Assembly (NCBI GenBank): GCA_964353015.1
Contig: CAYGUA010000026.1
Span: 1 to 64,000, forward strand
DNA: 64,000 bases
From: JAMZMI01 sp964353015
Lineage (GTDB): Bacteria > Bacteroidota > Bacteroidia > Cytophagales > Cyclobacteriaceae
Direction: 5' to 3'
A program made the translations under genes and the position numbers. Numbering within the stretch: the first letter of the stretch is position 1; each line of letters opens with the position of its first letter. This document shows positions 1 to 8,493 of this stretch, one piece after another. The notes below the pieces were generated by a model. The model saw only the letters and a program-made list of their open reading frames with translations, was not told the DNA's origin and searched no databases.

Positions 1-142
1 CCACCTTACCTCCACGACCTCCAGTTGCCCACATTCCATAACCTTCTGCTGTCGTAAAAGCTGGAGTTGCAGATTGAGAAAATACCTCATTCATCGGTAA
101 AAATGTCACAAAGAAGAGAATAATGATAATGCTGTTTTTCAT
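1..142 (-). CDS. Pectate-lyase-like secreted protein, N-terminus only
   Basis: Reading the minus strand from an ATG at 140-142 gives 47 codons before the window edge. The translation begins with a hydrophobic signal peptide (MKNSIIIILFFVTFLPM) and continues into AFTTAEGYGMWATGGRGGKV. The pattern AEGYG-x(4)-GGRGGKV is the typical opening of secreted polysaccharide lyase family 1 / pectate-lyase-like beta-helix proteins of Bacteroidota, where it is followed by the first parallel beta-helix turns. The catalytic part lies outside the window, so substrate and activity cannot be read. It would act outside the cytoplasm on pectin-like or related polyuronides. The gene diverges from the membrane protein starting at 409; the 266 bp between them should hold both promoters. 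The signal and motif are clear, the exact family less so. Confidence 0.7.
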   Translation of the reverse strand, partial: MKNSIIIILFFVTFLPMNEVFSQSATPAFTTAEGYGMWATGGRGGKV

Positions 143-408
143 GTTAATGATTGTTCCTTGACTTAATGCAATCTTTCAAAAATAAGTTTCTTAAGGTTGC
201 CAACCATCACGCTATATCCTGCCTAAATAATACGAATCAGATATTACCCAAAGTCAAATTCACAAAGTTGGTTGATTAGAAAAGTTGACGATTAATTCTT
301 CAATTAGGCATATTAAAAATACCATTTCAAGATTAAAAAATCCGGTTTCGACCAGATCATGCAAGACAAAAACTCAACGATGGAGTTTATTTGCGAAACA
401 AGACTTTT

Positions 409-1173
409 ATGGAATTGATCAACGAATTATACTACAGAAACAGCATCTTATTCATTTTTGGAATAATATGTCTGGTTGGCACCATAACCTGCATCATTAT
501 GATTGGCTCCACCGAGACTCAGGTTTTAGGCATAAATGCCTGGATCAAACCCTTCAAGTTTTTCTTATCGACAGTGATTCTCATTTTTAGCATGAATTGG
601 TTTCTGGGTTATTTGGATAAGCCTTTGATATCAAATGCCTATGCATGGACAGTTGTCATCACGCTAGGTTTTGAGCTGATTTGGATTTCTTATAAAGCGC
701 ATCAAGGTGAGATTTCACACTTCAACATTTCAAGTGGTTTCAATGGATTTATGTTTTCAATGATGGCTACAGCTATTACCATCATGACGATTTGCACGGC
801 TTATATTGGGATATTATTTTTTCAAAATGATTTTCCTGAATTGTCTACAAGTTATTTGTGGGGCATTCGACTGGGCATCCTATTTTTTGTGATTTTCGCC
901 TTTGAAGGATTTCTGATGGGCGCACGTCTTTCACATACAGTTGGTGGGCAGGATGGCGGTTTAGGAATAAAAATCCTCAATTGGAGTGTCACGAATGGTG
1001 ATTTGCGAATCGCACACTTTGTAGGAATGCACGCCTTGCAGGTACTGCCACTTGCCGGATATTATTTGTTCACATCTGAAAAATCAATTCTTGCCTTCTC
1101 AGCAATCTATTTTGGCTTGTCCCTATTCATCCTGATTCAGTCGTTGATGGGCATACCGCTTTTCAGAAATTAA
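409..1173 (+). CDS. Conserved hypothetical integral membrane protein (about 7 TM)
   Basis: A 255-residue, strongly hydrophobic protein with about seven predicted membrane segments, roughly at residues 8-28, 44-64, 72-92, 110-140, 153-173, 206-226 and 230-252. Polar landmarks are a GGQDGG loop near residue 185 and a later stretch containing AHFVGMHALQ, whose two histidines could bind metal or haem; that is speculation. I do not recognise a named family. I chose the ATG at 409 over an in-frame TTG at 391, because the TTG would only add six polar residues. The gene converges with a DsbA-like gene, leaving 3 bp between stop codons. A perfect inverted repeat (AAGAATT/AATTCTT, 1172-1185) spans both stops and may serve as a weak bidirectional terminator. 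Confidence 0.75.
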   Translation: MELINELYYRNSILFIFGIICLVGTITCIIMIGSTETQVLGINAWIKPFKFFLSTVILIFSMNWFLGYLDKPLISNAYAWTVVITLGFELIWISYKAHQGEISHFNISSGFNGFMFSMMATAITIMTICTAYIGILFFQNDFPELSTSYLWGIRLGILFFVIFAFEGFLMGARLSHTVGGQDGGLGIKILNWSVTNGDLRIAHFVGMHALQVLPLAGYYLFTSEKSILAFSAIYFGLSLFILIQSLMGIPLFRN

Positions 1174-1176
1174 GAA

Positions 1177-1806
1177 TTAATTCTTCTCAGCCGACTTTTG
1201 TAGAAATTGAATGAAAGTATCCGCATGTTGCGCTCCAGATACGGCATATTTCCTATCCGCCACAAAAAATGGAACCCCAGTAACACCTATCATTTGTGCT
1301 TCGTGGATATCGGCGTTTACTTCTAAAGTGAATTCATTGCTCAGAAGCATTTTCTCAACATCCTTTTCATCCAACCCTACGGAAGAAGCTAAGCTGATCA
1401 ATGTGGTGATAGCGGCAATATTTTTTCCTTCAGTAAAATAAGCTCGAAACAAGGCTTCCTGTGTCTCATCACCCTTTCCTTTGGTTTTGGCATATTGAAT
1501 CAATCTATGTGCATCGAATGAATTAGCGACAACAGCCTGATCCATTACATAATTTAAGCCTTCGCCGCGTGCCAATTCTGTTACATGCTTGTTAGCGTCA
1601 CGGGCATATTCTATCGTCCAGCCCTTTTTTTCAGCCAGCATTTCACTCACATTTTGATTCGGGTTGGTTTTAAGGTCAGGATCAAGTTGGAAACTTTTCC
1701 AGATCACCTCCACTTCCCCATCAAATGATTTCAATGCTCTTTCAAATCTTCTTTTACCGATATAACAAAATGGACAAAGTATGTCAGACCAGATTTCTAC
1801 TTTCAT
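1177..1806 (-). CDS. DsbA family oxidoreductase (FrnE-like)
   Basis: A 209-residue thioredoxin-fold protein. The opening MKVEIWSDILCPFCYIGKRR carries a CPFC dithiol active site at residues 11-14. Near residue 176 the segment GVTGVPFF supplies the cis-proline loop that faces the active site in this fold. The long helical insertion between these motifs is the DsbA type. There is no signal peptide, so it is probably cytosolic, as in the FrnE / 2-hydroxychromene-2-carboxylate isomerase-like group (COG2761). Those proteins act as cytosolic disulfide oxidoreductases or bind small thiols. The start is placed at the ATG ending at 1806; upstream in-frame codons only add residues that do not fit the fold. 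It appears to be monocistronic, and its substrate is unknown. Confidence 0.88.
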   Translation of the reverse strand: MKVEIWSDILCPFCYIGKRRFERALKSFDGEVEVIWKSFQLDPDLKTNPNQNVSEMLAEKKGWTIEYARDANKHVTELARGEGLNYVMDQAVVANSFDAHRLIQYAKTKGKGDETQEALFRAYFTEGKNIAAITTLISLASSVGLDEKDVEKMLLSNEFTLEVNADIHEAQMIGVTGVPFFVADRKYAVSGAQHADTFIQFLQKSAEKN

Positions 1807-1902
1807 ATTATTCAATTTCAAAGGCAAAGAACGTCAATGAATTAAGATTGATTCCGTCAGCTTAAAGAAATATTTGGTTAAAATTGAGTAAGTAATGCTC
1901 TT

Positions 1903-2658
1903 ATGAAAACCAACCCTAAATCAGATTTAAAGCCTTGTTTGAATTGTGGCTTGAAAAGTAACATTAACTATTGCCCTTCTTGCGGTCAATCAATGACTGT
2001 CCACATAATTAATTTCAAAGAGACGATTACCGATTTTCTCAGCTCTTCTTTTTCTCTGCAAGGTCCCTTTTTCTATACTTTAAATATGTTGATTTTCCAT
2101 CCGGGAAAAATGCTCGTGGAGTTTCTCGCTGGGAAAAGAATTGTCTATTACAAACCTGTATCGTTTTTTGTTCTTACCACTGTTGTCTATTTACTACTCA
2201 GATCCTTGATCGACTATGATCCGCTGGCTGGTGAGTCATTTGAACAATCTTCAACACATCCAGTGGAGTTGCAACGCATGATGGAAGCTTCCAGATTTAT
2301 GGTGACCAATATCAATAATGTGATGCTCTTTTTGGTACTGGCAATGGCATTGTGTCAAAAACTTTTCTTCTACACAAAATACAACCTTGCCGAATACACA
2401 TCTATCGCATTTTATGTGGCTGGTGTCTATACTTTCATTGGCACATTTATGATGTTAATCATCCAATTCATCTATCCTATTCCAAAGCAGGCACAATTGC
2501 TCTTTTTGGTGCTCTACATCATTTACGTAATGCGTTCACTATTTGGAAGTAACCGATTTTTGGCAATAACCAAATATGGTCTAGTTGCAGTTTTAACTTT
2601 AACACTTTATATAATTTTTGGCTTTGGGTTTTCATATTTGATGGTTTCTATCAAATAA
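1903..2658 (+). CDS. DUF3667 membrane protein with N-terminal zinc ribbon
   Basis: A 251-residue protein. The N-terminus carries a compact zinc-ribbon signature, two CxxC pairs at C12/C15 and C24/C27 (CLNCGLKSNINYCPSCGQ). An amphipathic stretch follows (FKETITDFLSSSF), then four or five membrane helices from about residue 80 to the end. This is the arrangement of DUF3667 proteins common in Bacteroidota. Their role is not established; the ribbon should sit on the cytoplasmic side and bind zinc. The gene converges with the SCO-family gene, with only 9 bp between the two ends, so no independent terminator is visible. It has its own 5' gap of about 95 bp after the divergent DsbA-like gene. Confidence 0.85.
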   Translation: MKTNPKSDLKPCLNCGLKSNINYCPSCGQSMTVHIINFKETITDFLSSSFSLQGPFFYTLNMLIFHPGKMLVEFLAGKRIVYYKPVSFFVLTTVVYLLLRSLIDYDPLAGESFEQSSTHPVELQRMMEASRFMVTNINNVMLFLVLAMALCQKLFFYTKYNLAEYTSIAFYVAGVYTFIGTFMMLIIQFIYPIPKQAQLLFLVLYIIYVMRSLFGSNRFLAITKYGLVAVLTLTLYIIFGFGFSYLMVSIK

Positions 2659-2667
2659 GTTCCGAGA

Positions 2668-3312
2668 TCACAAAATCACCTGAATATCTTCTATCAATCT
2701 ATTGATATCCATAGGCAAAGTGCCCGTGTAAATACCTCGAATTCGCTTCTGTCGATCTATCAAAATTATTTTTTCGGTATGTAGAAAATCTTCAAGCGAA
2801 GTGAGACCTTTACCAAATCCCTCATCCGCAAAATACGACTCACGAGCCAGCTTGTAGATTTCATCTTTGTCACCTGTAACCAGATGCCACATTTCAGAAT
2901 TGATCCCGTTTCGAAGCGCATACTTGTTCAATTGAGCAACTGAATCTACCCAAGGCATTACCGAATGCGAGAGTATTTTTACTCTATTATCATCTGCAAA
3001 TGCTTCTTGCACAAGTTTGAGGTTGCCATTCATTTTAGGGCATACGCCTGGACATATCGTGAAAAAGAAATTGGCCACATATATTTTATCAGCGAATGTG
3101 TCTGTTGTCACTGTGTCTCCATTCTGATTCAAAAAAGAAAATGGTGCGATCGTATGGATCTTGGAATATTCCGGATCATCAGAATCTATCCAGCGTGGCG
3201 TGAGATCGGCTGTGTTATAGTATGGTAACTCAATCAGTAGGGTTTGATCTTTCCCGCCAGAAATGCAGGAAATGAGCAGCATTGAAAAAAGTAAGTAGAT
3301 CGTATTTCTCAT
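2668..3312 (-). CDS. SCO1/SenC family copper/thiol lipoprotein
   Basis: A 214-residue lipoprotein with a signal peptide ending in the lipobox LISC (C16). The thioredoxin-like domain has the SCO copper motif CPGVCP (C87, C91) and the matching histidine H178 in FLHTEK. SCO proteins bind Cu(I)/Cu(II) and deliver copper to, or reduce the thiols of, the CuA site of cytochrome c oxidase on the outer face of the cytoplasmic membrane. This protein keeps all three ligands. It is the last gene of a three-gene minus-strand run (YHYH, MORN, SCO) with a 4-bp overlap to the MORN gene, so it is probably co-translated with it. No oxidase genes are in the window. Confidence 0.9.
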   Translation of the reverse strand: MRNTIYLLFSMLLISCISGGKDQTLLIELPYYNTADLTPRWIDSDDPEYSKIHTIAPFSFLNQNGDTVTTDTFADKIYVANFFFTICPGVCPKMNGNLKLVQEAFADDNRVKILSHSVMPWVDSVAQLNKYALRNGINSEMWHLVTGDKDEIYKLARESYFADEGFGKGLTSLEDFLHTEKIILIDRQKRIRGIYTGTLPMDINRLIEDIQVIL

Positions 3313-3941
3313 TCTGTGCTTTTATATGGGTCAAAATCGCCAGTGTCACCATCAATTTTGGCACAGCGCTTCAATCCAACCAAACCATACTTTCGGCCAT
3401 TTTCTCTCACCACATAGTTTGATCGGAATTTACCATCAGACCGAAACATTTTTTGTGAACCCAACTCTTGCCCCTCCACGTAGTTCATGTCCATGCATAG
3501 GTTTCCGTTTTCATACCAGCTTTTGTGATTGCCTACACTCAATCCTTTGTCAAAAAAATATTGGAATCGCAGTTGATGATTTTGATACCATGCTTGATGC
3601 ATGCCTTGTTTCTCGCCAAGATGATAATATCTTAGAATGGCCGTATCGCCACTTGGAAAAAATTTGATATGCGGGCCTTCCGTCAAACCATCATAATAAC
3701 CAATCTTTGATTCGATCAGTCCATTGGAATATTTGGTAATCAAAAAACCTGAATAAGGCTTACCGGATAAATTAAGTTTACCCTGCAAGTCCATATTTAG
3801 TTCACCATTCCCTTCTTCCAAATAAATTTCCGGAATGGTAAATACGGAATGTTTTAGATCATCCGGCTGGCCACAAGCCCAGCCAACCAGAACCAACCAG
3901 ATGATCAAAGTCTTATTGAGTCTTGGTACCCGGTGTTCCAT
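3309..3941 (-). CDS. MORN-repeat (YwqK-like) lipoprotein
   Basis: About 210 residues. The N-terminus has a hydrophobic stretch ending in a cysteine (VLVGWACGQ, C23), consistent with a lipoprotein signal. The rest is a chain of MORN-type beta-hairpin repeats, recognisable from the spacing of G, Y and W residues (for example YSNGLIESKIGYYDGLTEG, WYQNHQL, SWYENGNLCMDMNY, FRSDGKFRS). These repeats are of the kind annotated as YwqK family antitoxin, although no toxin partner is present here and the antitoxin label should not be taken literally. The start is uncertain: ATGs exist at 3956, 3950 and 3941, all inside the end of the upstream YHYH gene. I took 3941 as the shortest overlap. Translational coupling with both neighbours is likely. 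Confidence 0.78.
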   Translation of the reverse strand: MEHRVPRLNKTLIIWLVLVGWACGQPDDLKHSVFTIPEIYLEEGNGELNMDLQGKLNLSGKPYSGFLITKYSNGLIESKIGYYDGLTEGPHIKFFPSGDTAILRYYHLGEKQGMHQAWYQNHQLRFQYFFDKGLSVGNHKSWYENGNLCMDMNYVEGQELGSQKMFRSDGKFRSNYVVRENGRKYGLVGLKRCAKIDGDTGDFDPYKSTE

Positions 3942-4710
3942 AATATGCATCACCATTGATCCAAGGATACTCTGTAGTTACGTGATAATGATAGACCCCA
4001 TCAGGAAAATCAGCTGTTGCTGAAGTATGACCGTGATAAATATCTAAATCATCATTTGTTATTTCTTTACCATTTTCCATTGGTCCATAGACAGGGAACC
4101 CATCCAATAAAAATCCCAGAAAAGCATCTGATCCTTTGAGGCTGGTAAGCCAAATTGGCTCAATATGGTAATGATACAAGTCTCCGGCTGGGTGTCCTTC
4201 ATATTGATCAAATGTATTTACCTCTGCAAAAATATCATCTCCAGGTGCAGCCTGTTGATTGAAAAAAACCACACTATTGATAGCTACACCAATAGGTCCT
4301 AATCCCGGTGCTTTATGTGTGGTCGCCACTTCTGGAAATCTTGGCAACTTAAATACAATATTCTGCTCACCGATAGAACCAGGGTTTTTCTTAAAATCTG
4401 GATTATCTGGTTCGCTGTATGCCTCATACAGTGGGCTATTTGTGCCGTAATACATACTCACGTGATCCGGCAAACCTTTCGTTGTGATGGTAATAAACTC
4501 ATCACTAACAACGACTGTAAGATCATCGGAATAGAGTTTGGATACCAATACGCTCATGTCATTATCTGCAGTAGTCGTATTGGTTGTGGTATCTTCTTCC
4601 ACTACATCGGTAATTTCATCAGTTGTAGTGCTGTCTTCACTACACGCCAATGCGAATGCCAAAAAACAAATGCAGATTGGCGTAAAAAGTGATTTTAGTT
4701 GATATTTCAT
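3913..4710 (-). CDS. YHYH-domain lipoprotein
   Basis: A 265-residue protein starting at the ATG ending at 4710 (or five residues upstream at 4725). The signal peptide ends with lipobox ALAC (C23). A Thr/Asp/Glu-rich linker at residues 24-50 follows, then a globular domain with two YHYH motifs (about residues 179-182 and 240-243) and a YHGH at 225-228. The histidine/tyrosine clusters are the hallmark of the YHYH domain family found in surface or periplasmic proteins. Metal binding is plausible but not shown. It is the first gene of the operon leading to the MORN lipoprotein and the copper protein SCO. The residues upstream of MKYQL look like translated 5' UTR rather than protein. Confidence 0.85.
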   Translation of the reverse strand: MKYQLKSLFTPICICFLAFALACSEDSTTTDEITDVVEEDTTTNTTTADNDMSVLVSKLYSDDLTVVVSDEFITITTKGLPDHVSMYYGTNSPLYEAYSEPDNPDFKKNPGSIGEQNIVFKLPRFPEVATTHKAPGLGPIGVAINSVVFFNQQAAPGDDIFAEVNTFDQYEGHPAGDLYHYHIEPIWLTSLKGSDAFLGFLLDGFPVYGPMENGKEITNDDLDIYHGHTSATADFPDGVYHYHVTTEYPWINGDAYYGTPGTKTQ

Positions 4711-4875
4711 TTTTATAATCTTCATACGATGGTTTTTGTAATTTCGAACAATATGAGGGTGAAACGGGTAAGAATAAAAATACCCTACCTCCTCTAAGAA
4801 AAGTATTTTCAAAAATGTATTTTCATTCCAGATTTCAACGGAATTAGAATCATAAATACAATAAATTTAAAATAT

Positions 4876-5205
4876 ATGCCAGCTACGTTGAAAGAAATAA
4901 TTGAAGAACAGACTGAAGGAGATGAAGCATTTAAGTCCGAATTTATCCGAGGATGCAAGGATAACTATCGTGAATTGCTAACCGAGCTAGAGCGTGCTGT
5001 TTCCGATAAGGAGATTGATATTCTTAACAATATCATACATAAATTAAAACCACTCAATGTCATTCTGGAACGCCATACCATTTTAAATGAACTCCAATCA
5101 CTCCAAAATTTTCATGCTGATTTCTTCCTTCAGAACGAATTCATTTCAAAAATTCGCAACGATATCTCAGAATTGCTACTCGAACTAGACAGCTTGACCA
5201 ATTAA
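4876..5205 (+). CDS. HPt-like phosphotransfer protein
   Basis: A 109-residue all-helical protein. The segment NNIIHKLKPLNVIL (H55) matches the core of histidine phosphotransfer domains, where the phospho-accepting histidine lies in a pattern like aHxLKg followed by hydrophobic positions. The usual glycine after LK is proline here, so the match is good but not perfect. It precedes a single-domain response regulator (5330), the HEAT protein and a glycosyltransferase, all on the same strand, which strongly suggests a phosphorelay. No histidine kinase is adjacent; the kinase may be elsewhere, or the hybrid-type kinase at 17-19.7 kb could act in trans, which is untested. The ATG at 4876 begins a plausible helix directly. 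Confidence 0.68.
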   Translation: MPATLKEIIEEQTEGDEAFKSEFIRGCKDNYRELLTELERAVSDKEIDILNNIIHKLKPLNVILERHTILNELQSLQNFHADFFLQNEFISKIRNDISELLLELDSLTN

Positions 5206-5329
5206 AAATTTCAATTCAAGATTAAATATTATCATGTTACGAGGATTTATTTATCAGTTTTTCGAAATATAGATTGTCTATATTTATTTCCTTCAAATTG
5301 ATATTTCGGCCATACAAAACACCGCGCTG

Positions 5330-5710
5330 ATGAACGAATACGATAGTAAATTATTAATCTGTGAAGACAACATTGCTTTATCAAGCCTGATACGCTTCAA
5401 GCTGTCACGAGCCGGATACAAAAATTGCGATGTGGCAGAAGACGGCAAAAAAGCCAAATCCCTGCTCCTGCAACACGAATATGACCTCATTGTCATGGAT
5501 ATTCACATGCCTTTTGTTTCAGGACTAGAGCTTACCACATTTCTTCGCGTTGATCAAAAGCGAAGCACCCCAATCATCATCGTTTCTGCCGAAGGAATAG
5601 AAAGCACTGTTTTACAATCCTTTCACCTTGGCGTAAGTGATTTTATTACTAAGCCTTTTAGCCCATCTGAGCTACTGGTGAGGGTGAAAAAATTACTTAA
5701 TCACTATTGA
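5330..5710 (+). CDS. Single-domain response regulator (CheY-like receiver)
   Basis: A 126-residue receiver domain without an output domain. Conserved residues are present: the acidic pair E12-D13, phospho-acceptor D57 in VMDIHMP, the switch residue S86 in IIVSAEG, and K108 in ITKPF. It should be phosphorylated by a kinase or through the neighbouring HPt protein and signal by protein-protein contact. The receiver is followed after 13 bp by the membrane-anchored HEAT protein, a natural candidate partner, and then by the family 2 glycosyltransferase. The order suggests that phosphorylation state regulates polysaccharide synthesis; that is inference from position only. Confidence 0.9.
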   Translation: MNEYDSKLLICEDNIALSSLIRFKLSRAGYKNCDVAEDGKKAKSLLLQHEYDLIVMDIHMPFVSGLELTTFLRVDQKRSTPIIIVSAEGIESTVLQSFHLGVSDFITKPFSPSELLVRVKKLLNHY

Positions 5711-5723
5711 TTTCGGCTCACTT

Positions 5724-6808
5724 ATGATTGAATTTATTCGCATATTGAATCTGACGCTTGCCATTGTTGTGGTTGCTTTGGTACTATTTGTGATGGTTGT
5801 GAAATTCAATAAAAAGAGAAGGCACAAGCGCAAGGAAAAACTCATCAATCATATTGAAAATGAACTAAATGATTTTCTGATGATGGCTGAAGAATCTTTA
5901 GATTCAGAAATCAACTTCGCTTCCAATCCACAATTCGCGGTTATTACTGCCCAATTAAAAAATCGCATTGATCGGAAAGATTTCANNNNNNNNNNCATCT
6001 CATTGAATTAAAACAAAATTTATTCGGTGAATATGACGAGTTAATTTCAAAACTCTATTTCGAATTGGGACTTCAGAATGACAGTATTTCAAAAATAAAA
6101 AGCAAAAAAATTCCCGAGAAAATACATGGAATGCATGAACTCAGCAAGTTTCGCGTAACTGATGGTCAGCATTATATTCTTCCACAAATCACACATACTA
6201 ATCAGCTAATCAGACAAGAAGCACAAGTGGCTTTGGTCATGTTGAGTGAAACTGCGCCGCTTGCCTTTCTCGAATACGAATGGCACGATCTCGATGATTG
6301 GCACAAGTTGTGTCTGCATTATGTGCTGGATCAATCCAACTTGAAATACACCATTCAATATCACAAGTGGCTGGTGCATCAGGAAGCCTCAGTTGTCATT
6401 TTTGGTATTCAGCTTGCAGTAGTCTTCAAACACATTGAGTCAATTACCCTGATAAGACTCCTACTCGATCACGAAAACGAGAAGATTAAAAAAAATGCAA
6501 TCAAAGCTGTGGCACAAATGGGTGATGATCAAGATTCCCCGACGATCATAAAAATATTGGAGACAAGCAATAAAACACCTATTCAGCTGGCTTGTATCGA
6601 AGCGCTGGCACAAATCGGATCTCAGGAAGATTTGCTTCCATTGCTTCATCTAATTGACCCAAACCAGGTAGAAATCACCTTGAAGATATTCAACACCATT
6701 GAAGAAATAACTGGGGATGTGGAAGCCTATTTGCTATCAATAGCTTCCTTTGAGATGACAGGAGAAATAATTCCAATGATCAAACATGTGAAAAATAAGC
6801 TAGGCTGA
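5724..6808 (+). CDS. Membrane-anchored HEAT-repeat protein (interrupted by assembly gap)
   Basis: Two open frames that belong to one protein. The first part (from 5724) has an N-terminal membrane anchor (residues 4-27, LNLTLAIVVVALVLFVMVV), a basic cytoplasmic stretch (NKKRRHKRKEK) and then helical sequence up to the N run at 5986-5995. The second part is open from just after the gap: the bases from 5996 encode HLIELKQNLFGEYDELISKL and continue without a stop to 6808. It contains paired amphipathic helices of the HEAT type (for example HENEKIKKNAIKAVAQMGD and IQLACIEALAQIGSQEDLLP). The two frames do not match if the gap is exactly 10 bases, so the N run is probably a placeholder of arbitrary length. 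It ends 1 bp before the glycosyltransferase start and likely acts as a scaffold between regulator and enzyme. Confidence 0.8.
5986..5995. other. Assembly gap (10 N) inside the HEAT-protein gene
   Basis: Ten undetermined bases. The coding frames on the two sides differ, and both flanks look like the same protein (charged helical sequence before, helical sequence after). The true length of missing DNA cannot be read from the sequence. Confidence 0.98.
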
Positions 6809-6809
6809 T

Positions 6810-8231
6810 ATGGAATTACAATTGATTCATTCGCTCCAAATTTTTTATTTGATTTATGCTTTGGTCATAAGTAGTTCTTATTTGATTTTAGCCATTCTCT
6901 CAATATATGAAATGCGCCGATACATGATCAAAACCTCGTTTGTTGATTATCGGCAGATATTATCCTCCCCTCTTGCGCCATCCATTTCCATGGTAGCTCC
7001 GGCATACAATGAAGGACTCACGATCATTGACAATGTGAAATCTTTGCTTTCCATAGAATACAACAATTATGATGTGATCATAGTGAATGATGGCAGCAAA
7101 GATGATTCGATAGTTAAAATGATCGAGGCATTCGATTTGGAAATAACAGATTTTTATATTGATCGAAAACTATCATTCAACCCAGTAAAAGGGGTTTATA
7201 AATCCCGAAATCTCGCATTCAGAAAATTGATTGTAGTGGATAAGGAAAACGGTGGAAAAGCAGATGCATTGAATGCGGGGATCAGTATATCCAACAATGA
7301 ACTTGTGGCATGTATTGATGTGGATTGTATTATCCAGCCAGACGCGCTTCTCAAAATGGTGAAACCATATCTGGAAAACCGTGAAGACATAGTGGCCATT
7401 GGTGGTGTAGTGAGAATCGCCAATTCGTGTGAAGTAGAAGATGGCAGACTTGTGAAAGTAAACCTACCGAAAAATCAGCTGGCCAGATTTCAGGTTTTGG
7501 AGTATATGAGAGCATTCCTGCTAGGGCGCATGGCTTGGAGCCGACTCAATGGCCTCATGTTGATTTCCGGAGCATTTGGAGTATTCAAAAGAGAGGTGGT
7601 AATGCAAGTTGGGGGATACAATAAAGCTACGGTAGGCGAAGATATGGAGCTCGTCGTGAGGATGAGGAGAAGGTTGATAGAAGCAGGAAAAAAAGCTGTT
7701 GTGATTTATGTGCCAGATCCTTTGTGCTGGACAGAAGCCCCTGCCGATCGTCACATATTGGGAAATCAGAGAAACAGATGGATGAGAGGAACCATGGAGG
7801 TACTCTGGGAACACAAAAAATTGTTTTTCAATAAAAAATACGGCTTGCTTGGATTATTGAGCTATCCCTATTGGTTTTTCTTCGAGTTTCTAGCGCCATG
7901 GGTAGAGCTCAGTGGCCTCATTTTTTTTACTTACCTCATCGCCACAGGTCTGGTTAATTGGGAGTTCACTTATTCACTCTTCATTTTTGTTTACTCCTAT
8001 GCAGTTTTCATCTCGCTACTTTCGCTTGTCGTAGAGGAGATGTCCTTTTTCAAATACACCAGAAAAAGTGATTTTATTGAGATGGTGATTACTGCATTTT
8101 TGGAGCCTTTCTTTTTTCATCCGTGGGTTGTCTATTGGTCCATCAAAGGCAACTTTGATAAATGGAAAGGCAAAAAAAGCTGGGGAACAATGACCAGAAA
8201 AGGTTTTGTGGTAAGCAAATCGAAATCGTGA
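6810..8231 (+). CDS. Family 2 glycosyltransferase, PgaC/IcaA-like processive synthase
   Basis: A 473-residue membrane glycosyltransferase. One N-terminal membrane helix (about 10-32) precedes the GT-A catalytic domain, and several helices follow from about residue 345 onward. Catalytic motifs are complete: the nucleotide-binding VAPAYNEG (62-69), IVNDGS (91-96), NGGKADALN (148-156), DVD (170-172), the catalytic GED (277-279) and the processivity motif QRNRW (320-324). This layout matches poly-beta-1,6-GlcNAc synthase PgaC/IcaA and related exopolysaccharide polymerases that use UDP-sugars at the inner face of the membrane. The sugar cannot be told from sequence alone. No deacetylase or export porin gene is adjacent; instead the upstream neighbours are HPt, receiver and HEAT proteins, so control by phosphorelay is likely. 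Confidence 0.88.
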   Translation: MELQLIHSLQIFYLIYALVISSSYLILAILSIYEMRRYMIKTSFVDYRQILSSPLAPSISMVAPAYNEGLTIIDNVKSLLSIEYNNYDVIIVNDGSKDDSIVKMIEAFDLEITDFYIDRKLSFNPVKGVYKSRNLAFRKLIVVDKENGGKADALNAGISISNNELVACIDVDCIIQPDALLKMVKPYLENREDIVAIGGVVRIANSCEVEDGRLVKVNLPKNQLARFQVLEYMRAFLLGRMAWSRLNGLMLISGAFGVFKREVVMQVGGYNKATVGEDMELVVRMRRRLIEAGKKAVVIYVPDPLCWTEAPADRHILGNQRNRWMRGTMEVLWEHKKLFFNKKYGLLGLLSYPYWFFFEFLAPWVELSGLIFFTYLIATGLVNWEFTYSLFIFVYSYAVFISLLSLVVEEMSFFKYTRKSDFIEMVITAFLEPFFFHPWVVYWSIKGNFDKWKGKKSWGTMTRKGFVVSKSKS

Positions 8232-8493
8232 TAAAGAAAATTCCGGCATTCAACTGATCTCGGAGGGAAACAACAGTTTTATTATCGGAAATCAATCACT
8301 TGCTACATTACTTTTCCTACTATTCAAAATTCGAAATTAAATTTGCAAACAATAAGGCCATTTGTAGCAGTTATATTGGTTATGACTTAATCCAATCATC
8401 TCCTATTTTAAAATCAGAATACATTGCTCTTGATATTCGAGAATATTGATAGATTTAAAAATCTAATATTTTAACATTCAAAAAAACTAACCT

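Noticed and set aside
285..590. 101-codon frame overlapping the start of the membrane protein gene at 409
   Set aside because: It is a shadow frame rich in His and Gln with no hydrophobic or domain pattern; the membrane protein in the other frame is clearly real.
3309..3941. MORN/YwqK protein as an antitoxin of a toxin-antitoxin pair
   Set aside because: The protein is a lipoprotein between YHYH and SCO genes and no toxin gene is adjacent; the antitoxin label comes only from family naming.
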